From an uncultured Clostridia bacterium (GTDB taxonomy: Bacteria > Bacillota > Clostridia > TANB77 > CAG-508): a stretch of 15,091 nt of DNA. The stretch spans positions 1 through 15,091 of the forward strand of contig CANQJY010000018.1 of assembly GCA_947624365.1 (NCBI GenBank), in the 5' to 3' direction. The translations under genes were made by a program, and so were the position numbers. Every line of letters starts with the position of its first letter. The first letter of the stretch is position 1. This document shows positions 7,601-15,075 of this stretch, piece by piece. Below the pieces are notes generated by a model. The model had not been told where the DNA came from. It made no database searches and saw only the letters and a list, made by a program, of their open reading frames with translations.

Positions 7601-10600
7601 ATGCCAAATTGGACAGAAGAGCAAAAACAGGCTATTTCAGAAAAGAATAGCAATATCTTAGTAGCTGCTGCAGCACGGAAGTGGAAAAACAGCAGTTTTA
7701 GTTGAAAGAATTATCCATAAAATTATAGACGAAAAAGTAGATATACATAAAATTTTAGTTGTTACATTTACAAATGCAGCAGCAGCAGAAATGAGACAAA
7801 GAGTATTGGATGCTATATATAAAAAACTAGAAGAAGATCCAGAAAATGAGCATTTGCGGAAGACAGATGACATTATTAAATATGGCAAATATATGTACAA
7901 TTGACTCTTTTTGTCTTGAAATTGTAAAAAATCATTTTTATGAGCTAGAAAATGTATCACCAAATTTTAGAATTGCAGATACAGTTGAAATAGAACTTTT
8001 AAAAGAAGAAGTATTAGAAGAAATTTTTGAACAGAAATATGAAAGCGAAGATAGTGATTTTACAAGTTTAATCCATACATATACTAGTTATAGAGATGAC
8101 ACACCTCTAAAAGATCTAGTAAAGAAAATATATGGGTATATTTCATCAAATCCATTTCCAAAAAAATGGATACATGATGCAGTAGAAAAATTCAATCTAA
8201 AAAAACAAGAATTTATAGATAAAGATTTTAAAGAAACAATTTGGGGTAAAGAATTACTGTTAGAATTAAAAGATGAAATAGAAGATGACATTATGATTTT
8301 AGAAAATGCAAAAAAGATATTAACAAATAACAAAGAACTAGAGCCATATATGCAAACATTAGAAAATGATATCAGTCAAATGCAACAATTAAAAAACAGC
8401 TTAAATACATGGGATACAGCCTTTAAAACTTCACAAAATACAAAGCTAATAAATTGGCCTTCAAAAAGAAATTTTGTATCAAAAGAAAAAGATGATGCAA
8501 AAGCAATTAGAGATATAGTAAAAGAAAAATTCAATTCAAAAAGAAATAAAATACTAAATGTCGACTCTAAACAAGCGTGTCAGGATATATATTATATGTA
8601 TCCAATATTAAAAAAATTAGAAAATTTAATATTAGAATTTGATACAGAATTCTCAAAAGCAAAAAGAGAACGTAATATTGTAGACTTTTCAGACATAGAG
8701 CATTTCGCATTAAAAATATTAGAAAATGAAGAAATAAGAAAAAAATATATAGAAAAATTTGAGGAGATTGCTATTGATGAATATCAAGATAGTAACGAAG
8801 TACAAGAATGTATTTTAACATCAATTTCTAAGGGAAACAATATATTTATGGTAGGTGATGTTAAACAAAGTATTTACAAGTTTAGACAAGCAATGCCAGA
8901 ATTATTTTTAGAAAAATACAAAACATATAAAAAAGTAGGAGAAAAAAATCAAACTGGTACAAAAATACAACTATTTAAAAATTTCAGGAGTAGAGCAAAT
9001 GTACTAGATTTTACCAATATTATTTTTGAAAATATAATGAGCCAAACTTTAGGAGATGTTGATTATACAGAAGAAGAATATTTAAATTTAGGTGCAACAG
9101 ATTATCAAGAAAATTCGCAAAATCTAAAAACGGAAATAGATATTATACAAACAGAAGGTGGAAACAACGCAATTACTGAAATAAATACTGATGAAGATAT
9201 TAATGATGATGTAGAACAAGAATTTTTAGAAGATATTAATATTGAAGCTAAATATATTGCAAATAAAATTGAAAAATTAATACAATCAAATTACCAAGTA
9301 TATGATAGAAAAAAAGAAACATTCAGAAATATAAACCCTAAGGATATTGTGATTTTGCTTCGATCTACAAAAGATAAGGCTAGTATTTATGAACAAGAAC
9401 TAATAAAAAAGAATTTACCTGTTTTTTCAGACAGCACGCAAGAATATTTAGACACAATAGAAATTGAAACAATTATGAATTTATTAAAAATTATTGATAA
9501 TCCTATACAAGATATTCCACTGGTAACCGTATTGCGTTCTCCTATTGGGGGATTTACGGATGATGACTTAGTAAATATTAGATTAAGTGACAAATACGAT
9601 AATTTTTATGAGTGTATGCAAAAAGCAAAAATCAATGTGGAAGAGGGTCTAAAAAATAAAATACAAGGATTTTTAAACAAATTAGATAAATGGAGAAAAG
9701 AACAAGAATATCTTGCACTAGATGAATTAATTTGGAAAATATATATTGATACTGGATATTACAACTATGTGGGGTTAATGCAAAACGGATTACAAAGACA
9801 AGCAAATTTAAAAATCTTATTTGAAAGAGCAAAACAGTATGAATCAGCTAGTTTTAAAGGATTGTACAATTTTATTAATTTTATTGAAAGGCTACGCTTA
9901 TCAAGTGGAGATATGGGAGCAGCAAAAATAATAGGAGAAAATGATGATGTTATACGCATTATGAGCATACATAAAAGTAAAGGATTAGAATTCCCTGTTG
10001 TATTTTTAGCAAATTCAAATAAACAATTTAATAAACAAGATATTCGTAAAGATAATGTATTGTTACATCAAAAATATGGGATTGGTGCAAAATATATTGA
10101 TTATCAAATGCAAATTAGATATGATACTTTAGCAAGACAAGCAGTTAAAAATAAAATTGAAATTGAAAATCTTGCAGAAGAAATGCGTATTTTATATGTT
10201 GCTTTAACAAGAGCAAAAGAGAAAATATATATTACATTGGCAGGAAAAACAGTTATGGAAAAAATAGAAGAATTACAAAAACAAGTGACAATATATAATA
10301 AAGAAAATGGAAAAATTAATCCAATTTTGCTTAAAAAATGTAAATCATATTTTGAGTGGATTTGGTTAGTATATTTATATAATAAAGAACAAATGAATAA
10401 AATAGTAGATTATCATTTGATTGAAAAAGAGCAATTACAAGATTTATTAAAAGAAGGAGAAAAAGTAGAAGAAAATATTGATATAGAAGAACAATTGGGA
10501 TTAGAAAAATATAAGTCAAATAAAAATATGGCACAAGATATACAGCATATCATAGAATATCAATATTCTTACAAAAATGAAACACAATTACCTACAAAGA

Positions 10601-11208
10601 TGTCAGTTAGTGATATAAAAAAGAAAAAAATAGATTTAGATATAAAAGGGGAGAATAAATTAATCAAGCCAAGATTTTTACAAAATGATATTGAACGTAA
10701 ATTAACAGGAGCAGAAAAAGGAACAGTTATGCATATTTGTATGCAAAATTTAGACATAAATGTAACATATGATATACAAAAATTAAAAGAGTTTATAAAT
10801 GAGTTAGAAGAAAAACATATACTTTCACAAAAAGAAAAAGAAAGTATAAACATTCAAAAGTTACTTAACTATACACAATCAAAAATTTGGCAAGAACTAA
10901 AAACAGCAAAATTAGTTGAAAGAGAAAAACCATTTTATATGCAAATTCCAGCAAAAGAAATTTATCAAGAAGACCTAGATGGAGACATTTTAGTTCAAGG
11001 AATTATTGACTTATATTATATAAATAATGATGATAAACTTATTTTATTAGATTATAAAACAGATTATGTAGAAAATGCACAAGAATTATTTGAAAAATAT
11101 AGTATTCAAATGGCAATATACAAAAAAGCCTTAGAAGAAAGTTTACAAAGAAAAGTAGATAAAGTGTATATTTATTCAACATATTTTGACACAGCATACG
11201 AAATGTGA
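7601..11208 (+). CDS. addA: AddA helicase-nuclease subunit, frame interrupted twice at CGG codons
   Basis: AddA, subunit of the AddAB double-strand break repair enzyme (the Firmicute counterpart of RecBCD): a superfamily 1 helicase with a C-terminal RecB-like nuclease. The ATG follows AAGGAGGAGA. As written the frame ends at TGA 7703; skipping C7676 gives a Walker A AAAAGSGKT (G26-T30), and skipping C7857 enters the frame that stays open to 11208. The total is then 1,201 residues, normal for AddA. Motifs with that numbering: VVTFTNAAAAEMRQR, TIDSFC (usually TIHSFC), DEYQD 392-396, VGDVKQSIYKF from 417, SIHKSKG near 788, YVALTRAKE near 864, nuclease GIID near 1133 and DYKT near 1150. Later parts show no decay. 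No addB is in the window, although addB usually lies next to addA. Family identity is certain; whether full-length protein is made is open. Confidence 0.9.
7676..7681 (+). other. First frame break in addA: CGGAAG
   Basis: Codons run GCA GCA CGG AAG in frame 0. Reading GGA instead of CGG (skipping C7676) continues as GGA AGT GGA AAA ACA, that is GSGKT of Walker A. Without the shift, translation stops at TGA 7703-7705 after 34 codons. I see no Shine-Dalgarno-like spur or stop codon at the site as in prfB. Re-pairing of the alanine tRNA on CAC would be poor, so an A-site event at CGG would be needed. Confidence 0.7.
7857..7862 (+). other. Second frame break in addA: CGGAAG
   Basis: In the frame set by the first break, codons run CAT TTG CGG AAG. 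Skipping C7857 gives GGA AGA CAG ATG and restores the AddA sequence leading to NICTIDSFC. Without it, translation stops at TGA 7902-7904. The hexamer CGGAAG and its codon phase are the same as at the first site, and the shift is again +1. Confidence 0.7.
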
Positions 11209-11214
11209 TATAAT
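11186..11214 (+). promoter_or_regulatory. Perfect consensus promoter inside the 3' end of addA
   Basis: TTGACA (11186-11191), 17-nt spacer and TATAAT (11209-11214), with TGA before the -10 giving the extended TGnTATAAT element. The -35 and spacer encode the last AddA residues and the -10 begins just after the stop codon. It should drive the small membrane protein gene from about 11221. Confidence 0.85.
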
Positions 11215-11253
11215 ACATGTATGTTAAGCCTTTGGAAAGGAAAGATATGTAAT

Positions 11254-11721
11254 ATGAGTAGAATGAAAACATTAATATTATATGCAGTAGGATTAATTGC
11301 ATTTATTATTTTTTCAGATATCCTTATTAATGTTAATTTAGAAGCAAGTTATCAGAAATTAGGAAGAAAAGATAATTTAAATCAAGTATCTATTTATCAA
11401 GCAGAAGCAACAATTGTAAATGGTAGAATAAAAGGAACAATTTACAATCCAGAAGATGCACCATTAAATGCAAAATATTTGCGATTTGATTTTTATTCAC
11501 CAAGAGACGTATTAATGGGAACCAAATACATAGATGTTTCTAATTTAGAAGTTAATCAAACACAAGATTTAGAAATGTATTTTAAACTAGAAAATGTAGA
11601 TTATTATAATGTTAGTACAACAAATGAAAAAGAGGAAAAAGAAATTGAATTATTACCACAAGATCTGACGAGAAATGAAATTATTGTTGGAACATTTTTC
11701 ACTTTGTTGATATTCTGGTAA
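11254..11721 (+). CDS. Small membrane-anchored protein, FxLYD-like extracytoplasmic domain
   Basis: I do not recognise a named gene. The product (155 residues from ATG 11254) begins with one membrane helix (KTLILYAVGLIAFIIFSDIL) without an obvious signal-peptidase site, so it is probably an N-terminal anchor. A beta-rich domain follows with the pattern GRIKGTIYN...LRFDFYSPRDVLMG...VSNLEVNQT, which loosely resembles FxLYD-type domains. It ends with a hydrophobic stretch (IIVGTFFTLLIFW), perhaps a second membrane segment. AAAGGAAAG (11236-11244) precedes 11254. The ATG at 11221 coincides with the predicted transcription start and cannot be used; 11263 is a possible alternative. Confidence 0.7.
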   Translation: MSRMKTLILYAVGLIAFIIFSDILINVNLEASYQKLGRKDNLNQVSIYQAEATIVNGRIKGTIYNPEDAPLNAKYLRFDFYSPRDVLMGTKYIDVSNLEVNQTQDLEMYFKLENVDYYNVSTTNEKEEKEIELLPQDLTRNEIIVGTFFTLLIFW

Positions 11722-11751
11722 AAACTGGAGACATTTTTGTCTCCAGTTTTT
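11720..11751. terminator. Bidirectional terminator between convergent genes
   Basis: Perfect 14-bp stem: AAAAACTGGAGACA (11720-11733) and TGTCTCCAGTTTTT (11738-11751) around TTTT. The left arm overlaps the plus-strand stop codon and the right arm overlaps the stop codon of the minus-strand rqcH, so one compact element ends both genes. Confidence 0.92.
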
Positions 11752-13534
11752 AGATATAAATAGTTTTATAATCAGTATAAATAACCATTCCAGGTTTACT
11801 ACCACTAGGCTTTTTTACATAGCGTACCTGGCAATAATCAACAGGTACATTAGAAGAATTTTTTGCTTTACTATGTGTAACAGCAAGTTTAGCAACTTTT
11901 GCAAGTGTAGAGTCAGAAATACGATTTATATCATCATTGTTTGATAAGCATAAAATAGTATGACTACCATGAAAATCTTTTACATGAAACCATAAATCAA
12001 ATTTATGAGCATATTTTAATGTTAAATAATCATTTTCCTTATTGTTTCTACCAATTAGAACAGTATATCCATCAATGGTATATTTAATAGGATTAAAAGA
12101 TACATTTTTATTTTTAGTTAGTTTTGATTTTTTTAACTTTCTAATAGAGAAAGTATTTCTAAGCTTTTTATCACCTTGTAGATTTTGAAAAATATCATTT
12201 TCAGAAATTTCATCAAAAATTTCATAAGTATCTGAAATAGATATAGCATTTTCAAGTTCATATACTATACTTTGAAGGTAATCTAGCTCTTTATTCGTTT
12301 CTTCTTTTTGCTTTGTTACAACTTCTAAAGCATTTTTTAATTTATTATATTTTTTAAAATATCGTTTTGCATTTTCATTTAAATTATATCTACTATCTAA
12401 AGGGATTTTTATTTCTGTGTTATCATAATAATTTAGCAGAGTAATTTCATTTTCTTTTTTATTTGCATCAAATTGATATAAATTTGATGTGATTAATTCT
12501 CCATATAGCCTATAAGTTTCCATATTTTCGCATTCTTTCAATTTTTCTTGAATGTTAATTAAACGTTTATCATATTTGTGTAAAATGCTTAAAATATACT
12601 TTAATAAACTGTTTCGTTCATTTTTAAAATACTCAGAAGTTTCTTTTTGATAATAAAAATCATCAATATAAAAATTAAGAGGATATGGTTCACTTGGTTG
12701 TGAAATTTTATCTGTTAGATAATAATCTTTTTTATTATCCCTTGAAATGGTTTTAAAATATATAGAAGATGAGCTGATTAATGAAATAGTATTAGTGATT
12801 TGCATATATATTTGTTTCAAAAATTCTTGAAAAGATATAGTTTGTAAATCTTCCTTATTACAGATTAGAGGTTTATTTAAGTCATAAATAATGTTTTCTA
12901 TAAAATTTTTGCTAATGCCATTAAAATTAGAAGAAATTAGTGATGATATATCTATATTATCTCCAGTATTTTCAATAGATTTACAAAGTTTAGAATAAAA
13001 ATCTTCAAAAGATAATATTTCTAAAAAATTAGATTTTTGAGTTTGCGGAAAAGTATATCTTGTATGTGGTAAAATATCACGGAAATCTTCATTATTTTGT
13101 TTTATATGTCTTAAGCTGTCAATAATAATTTTTTGCTCATCCAATAATATTATATTGCTATGTCTTCCCATTAACTCAATAATTAATTTTTTTGAAATAA
13201 CATCATCAACATCATTAAAACCTTCAAATTCTATTATTACAACTCTTTCTAAATCAATAGTGAAAATGTTTTTTATATGTAAACCCAATAAATTTTTACG
13301 CAATACCATGCAAAAATTAGGTGCTATTTGTGGATTAGAGCTAGGGTGTGTAGTAAGATGAATTCTATAATTTTGTGCATCAATACAAATGTTTAAAAGA
13401 TAATTGTTTCCATTTGTATACATCCCAATTGTAATTGTGTTTTTATTTGGCTGAAATATTTTATCAATTCTAGCACCAGCTAAGGTATTTAATTCATAGC
13501 AGATTGCTTTTGTTACAATTCCATCAAATGCCAT
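11750..13534 (-). CDS. rqcH: RqcH (NFACT/FbpA family) ribosome quality control factor
   Basis: RqcH binds the obstructed 50S subunit with peptidyl-tRNA and adds C-terminal alanine tails that mark the nascent chain for degradation. The 594 residues show an NFACT-N domain (from MAFDGIVTKAICYEL), a middle region with strong coiled-coil character (about 310-425), and a C-terminal NFACT-R domain with DYLTLKYAHKFDLWFHVKDFHGSHT. The end VDYCQVRYVKKPSGSKPGMVIYTDYKT is diagnostic. The residue pair matching D97-R98 of B. subtilis RqcH is E96-R97 here, a conservative change in a functionally important pair. The start ATG (13534) follows AAAGGAG with 6 nt spacing. It is a single-gene transcription unit. 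Older annotations call this family fibronectin-binding protein A. Confidence 0.93.
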   Translation of the reverse strand: MAFDGIVTKAICYELNTLAGARIDKIFQPNKNTITIGMYTNGNNYLLNICIDAQNYRIHLTTHPSSNPQIAPNFCMVLRKNLLGLHIKNIFTIDLERVVIIEFEGFNDVDDVISKKLIIELMGRHSNIILLDEQKIIIDSLRHIKQNNEDFRDILPHTRYTFPQTQKSNFLEILSFEDFYSKLCKSIENTGDNIDISSLISSNFNGISKNFIENIIYDLNKPLICNKEDLQTISFQEFLKQIYMQITNTISLISSSSIYFKTISRDNKKDYYLTDKISQPSEPYPLNFYIDDFYYQKETSEYFKNERNSLLKYILSILHKYDKRLINIQEKLKECENMETYRLYGELITSNLYQFDANKKENEITLLNYYDNTEIKIPLDSRYNLNENAKRYFKKYNKLKNALEVVTKQKEETNKELDYLQSIVYELENAISISDTYEIFDEISENDIFQNLQGDKKLRNTFSIRKLKKSKLTKNKNVSFNPIKYTIDGYTVLIGRNNKENDYLTLKYAHKFDLWFHVKDFHGSHTILCLSNNDDINRISDSTLAKVAKLAVTHSKAKNSSNVPVDYCQVRYVKKPSGSKPGMVIYTDYKTIYI

Positions 13535-13564
13535 ATTAGTCTCCTTTTATTTTACTTTAGCGCT

Positions 13565-13593
13565 ATTTTACACTTTTTTGGAAATTTTTTCAA
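13565..13593 (-). promoter_or_regulatory. Promoter of rqcH
   Basis: Minus strand TTGAAA (13593-13588), 17-nt spacer, TAAAAT (13570-13565): five of six matches in each box. The leader to the ATG is about 25 nt. Confidence 0.65.
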
Positions 13594-13619
13594 GACTTCA
13601 GGAAAAAATATGTGTTTTA

Positions 13620-13648
13620 TTGCAAAAAATATATAAATGTGTTACAAT
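13620..13648 (+). promoter_or_regulatory. Promoter of the tRNA-Thr gene
   Basis: TTGCAA (13620-13625), 17-nt spacer, TACAAT (13643-13648), with the tRNA 5' end 14 nt after the -10 box. Confidence 0.7.
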
Positions 13649-13661
13649 TAAAAAGTCATGT

Positions 13662-13737
13662 GCCAATATAGCTCAGTTGGTAGAGCAACAGATTCGTAAC
13701 CTGTAGGTCGCCAGTTCGATTCTGGCTATTGGCTCCA
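13662..13737 (+). tRNA. tRNA-Thr (anticodon CGT)
   Basis: Full cloverleaf. The acceptor stem GCCAATA (13662-13668) pairs with TATTGGC (13727-13733); the D stem is GCTC/GAGC, the T arm GCCAG-TTCGATT-CTGGC, and CCA is encoded (13735-13737). The anticodon loop TTCGTAA (13693-13699) puts CGT at 13695-13697, reading ACG threonine codons. The innermost anticodon stem pair is A13692 against C13700, a mismatch, and the discriminator base is T13734. The GC-richer segment begins immediately after its 3' end, as is common where elements integrate at tRNA genes. Confidence 0.93.
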
Positions 13738-14095
13738 TATTCAGTCTTCGGGTTTATGCGACAAAGTCGATGATATTGACAATGCATTGCATTTAGATGA
13801 CATTGAATGTGATATGAGAGATCCTATACTCAAGTTCTCTGTTCCGATTTCTACTTGCGAGATTATTTGTTCAAATGAATGCGGCGATCATTGTGGTTCA
13901 TGTAACTTGCCTAATATTGGTGATGAACGTGATGATGATGATGATGAATTTGAACTTAATTTAGAGTTTAAGTTTGAATTCGCAGCAAGCAGAAACTTTG
14001 ACGAATATGCTCGTGAAGAAGAAGCAGATCGTGAGCAAGAACTTACGAAAACACATGAAACCAAAAAAACAACAAAAAGTAAGGAGGATACTACT
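13738..14095 (+). other. Open acidic, Cys-rich frame between tRNA and the orphan gene; start unclear
   Basis: This 358-nt stretch has no gene I can define confidently. One frame is open from 13700 without a stop and runs in phase into the gene at 14096. Possible starts are TTG 13787 or ATG 13814, both without a good ribosome binding site. The translation has a cysteine cluster C-x3-C-x3-C-x3-C-x2-C (CEIICSNECGDHCGSC), a run of five Asp from a GAT microsatellite (13931-13945), an alternating FELNLEFKFEF stretch and a charged Thr/Lys/Glu-rich tail. The cysteine part weakly recalls the C-terminus of YceD/DUF177 proteins. It could be an N-terminal extension of the next protein, a decayed gene, or a leader. 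Confidence 0.35.
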
Positions 14096-14749
14096 ATGGC
14101 AAACAACCTTTTCAACATGAACATGGAGTTCGGTCCTAATCAGGACGAAAACATCGCAAGTACTCTTATGGGTGTTGCAGTTAAGAATGGCGATAGCTGG
14201 CGGATCTATGACAAGAAGAAGAAGGAAATCACTGATGTCGGCGATATGCAGCTTGGAAATCTCCCGATCTTCATTCTGCCCACTACCCAGCTCAGCGAAG
14301 GCGATCTTATCAAGGACGCCGGAGAGTATTACTTCGTAACTAAGGTTGCGACTACCAAGACGCCGACTCAGACTCTTTCTGCGAGAACTGGCGAAATGAG
14401 GAATGTGGTTCCCATCAAGAACGTTCTGGGCTTCAGCTGCTACTCGAAGGTTATCGCTCTTAGTGATTCGATCAGCATGGGTGATGACTTCGATATGGAA
14501 AAGTTGGCCATTATGTCGGCAATGTGTGGTCAGACTGGCGAGAACAGCAACCAGATGAATCAGTTGCTTCCGTTGATGCTTTTCAAGGATAAGCTCGGCG
14601 TAGACGACAACGCGATGAAGTTACTGCTTATGTCTTCCGTGATGGGCGGCAATATGGCAGGTTCCAACAACCCGATGATGGGCTATCTGATGCTCGATGC
14701 TTTCATGGACAAGAAGGACCCTCAGACTGGTGACGGAACTGCCGAATAA
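14096..14749 (+). CDS. Orphan Met-rich protein in a GC-richer segment, function unknown
   Basis: I do not recognise a named family. The protein has 217 residues from the ATG at 14096, chosen because AAGGAGGAT lies just before it (14080-14088). The N-terminal half (MANNLFNMNMEFGPNQ, then GVAVKNGDSWRIYD, LPIFILPTT, GEYYFVTKV) looks like a small beta-rich domain. The C-terminal half is helical and rich in Met and Asn (QMNQLLPLMLF, MKLLLMSSVMGGNMAGSNNPMMGYLML) and ends with an acidic tail. Similar two-part Met-rich proteins are, in my recollection, seen in phages and gut Firmicutes as hypotheticals. Codon use is unlike the rest of the window (AAG, CTG, GGC, CGG at residue 36), which suggests transfer. 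There is no signal peptide. Confidence 0.75.
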   Translation: MANNLFNMNMEFGPNQDENIASTLMGVAVKNGDSWRIYDKKKKEITDVGDMQLGNLPIFILPTTQLSEGDLIKDAGEYYFVTKVATTKTPTQTLSARTGEMRNVVPIKNVLGFSCYSKVIALSDSISMGDDFDMEKLAIMSAMCGQTGENSNQMNQLLPLMLFKDKLGVDDNAMKLLLMSSVMGGNMAGSNNPMMGYLMLDAFMDKKDPQTGDGTAE

Positions 14750-14790
14750 GTAGAAATCAAATCAACTTAATAGTTTCTATCTCTAATCGT

Positions 14791-14820
14791 TCCCCTCAAG
14801 GCATTGCCTTGGGGGGATTT
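14791..14820 (+). terminator. Terminator of the orphan gene
   Basis: Stem TCCCCTCAAGGC (14791-14802) with GCCTTGGGGGGA (14806-14817) around ATT, containing one T-G wobble, followed by a short T-run. GC-rich like the gene it follows, and it lies 41 nt past the stop codon. Confidence 0.8.
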
Positions 14821-14836
14821 CACGATAATAAAGAAT

Positions 14837-14868
14837 AGGACTACTAAACTTTGTAGTTTAGTAGTCCT
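14837..14868. terminator. Second perfect hairpin downstream of the orphan gene
   Basis: AGGACTACTAAACT (14837-14850) and AGTTTAGTAGTCCT (14855-14868) pair perfectly over 14 bp around TTGT. A T-run follows at 14874-14879, after GTGCC, so it is an imperfect terminator. It is AT-richer than the terminator just before it, like the host DNA. It could instead belong to a mobile element boundary. Confidence 0.5.
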
Positions 14869-14894
14869 GTGCCATTTTTGTAGATTACAGGGAT

Positions 14895-15020
14895 ATGAAA
14901 TATGAAGAATATTTAAAGCATATTGATAAAAAAATAATAATGATTAACAATGACAAAGAAGAAGTGGAAAGAAGAATATATAAACGTAAAAATTTGAATG
15001 AATTTGATTCTTTAGTGTAA
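14895..15020 (+). CDS. Possible 41-residue charged, coiled-coil-like small ORF
   Basis: ATG at 14895 (just after CAGGGAT, a weak and very close ribosome binding site) opens 41 codons ending at TAA 15020. The product is rich in Lys and Glu (MKYEEYLKHIDKK, then KEEVERRIYKRK) with helical, coiled-coil-like spacing. I do not recognise it. It may be a real small gene or the remnant of a longer one. Confidence 0.35.
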   Translation: MKYEEYLKHIDKKIIMINNDKEEVERRIYKRKNLNEFDSLV

Positions 15021-15032
15021 ATTGTCAAGTAA

Positions 15033-15075
15033 AATTGATAAAAATTTGCAAAATAGAATTGATAAAAAATTGCAA
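15033..15075 (+). repeat. Tandem 19-bp direct repeats, possible IS21-type transposon end
   Basis: AATTGATAAAAATTTGCAA (15033-15051) and AATTGATAAAAAATTGCAA (15057-15075) match at 18 of 19 positions with a 24-nt period. TGTCAAGT lies just before them at 15023-15030. Iterated sequences of this kind close to a TGT terminus are characteristic of IS21-family ends, where they serve as transposase binding sites. No transposase is in the window, so the assignment is inferred. Confidence 0.45.

Noticed and set aside
7473..7607. N-terminal extension of the BI-1 protein to 7607
   Set aside because: The extension crosses both divergent promoters and the addA ribosome binding site; AAAGGAG precedes the ATG at 7472, and the shorter protein has the family's normal length.
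7660..7870. prfB-type programmed frameshift (Shine-Dalgarno spur plus slippery stop)
   Set aside because: No in-frame stop and no AGGGGG-like spur occur at either addA break, so if shifting happens it must be driven by the CGG codon itself.
7846..11208. Treating the 1,120-codon frame from ATG 7846 as a complete gene
   Set aside because: There is no ribosome binding site at 7846, the frame lacks the helicase Walker A, and the missing N-terminus is encoded just upstream in two other frames after a good promoter and AAGGAGGAGA.
11221..11253. Upstream ATG 11221 for the small membrane protein
   Set aside because: It coincides with the expected transcription start of the perfect promoter at 11186-11214 and has no ribosome binding site.
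13155..13361. Plus-strand ORF inside rqcH
   Set aside because: It is fully antisense to a well-supported, motif-complete rqcH and has no recognisable features.
13888..14124. Minus-strand Ser-rich ORF with a hydrophobic start
   Set aside because: It is the antisense of the Asp/Glu-rich frame and the GAT microsatellite; it lacks a plausible ribosome binding site.
15033..15075. Short CRISPR-like array
   Set aside because: Only two repeats with a 5-nt gap; there is no spacer-sized unique sequence and no cas gene in the window.
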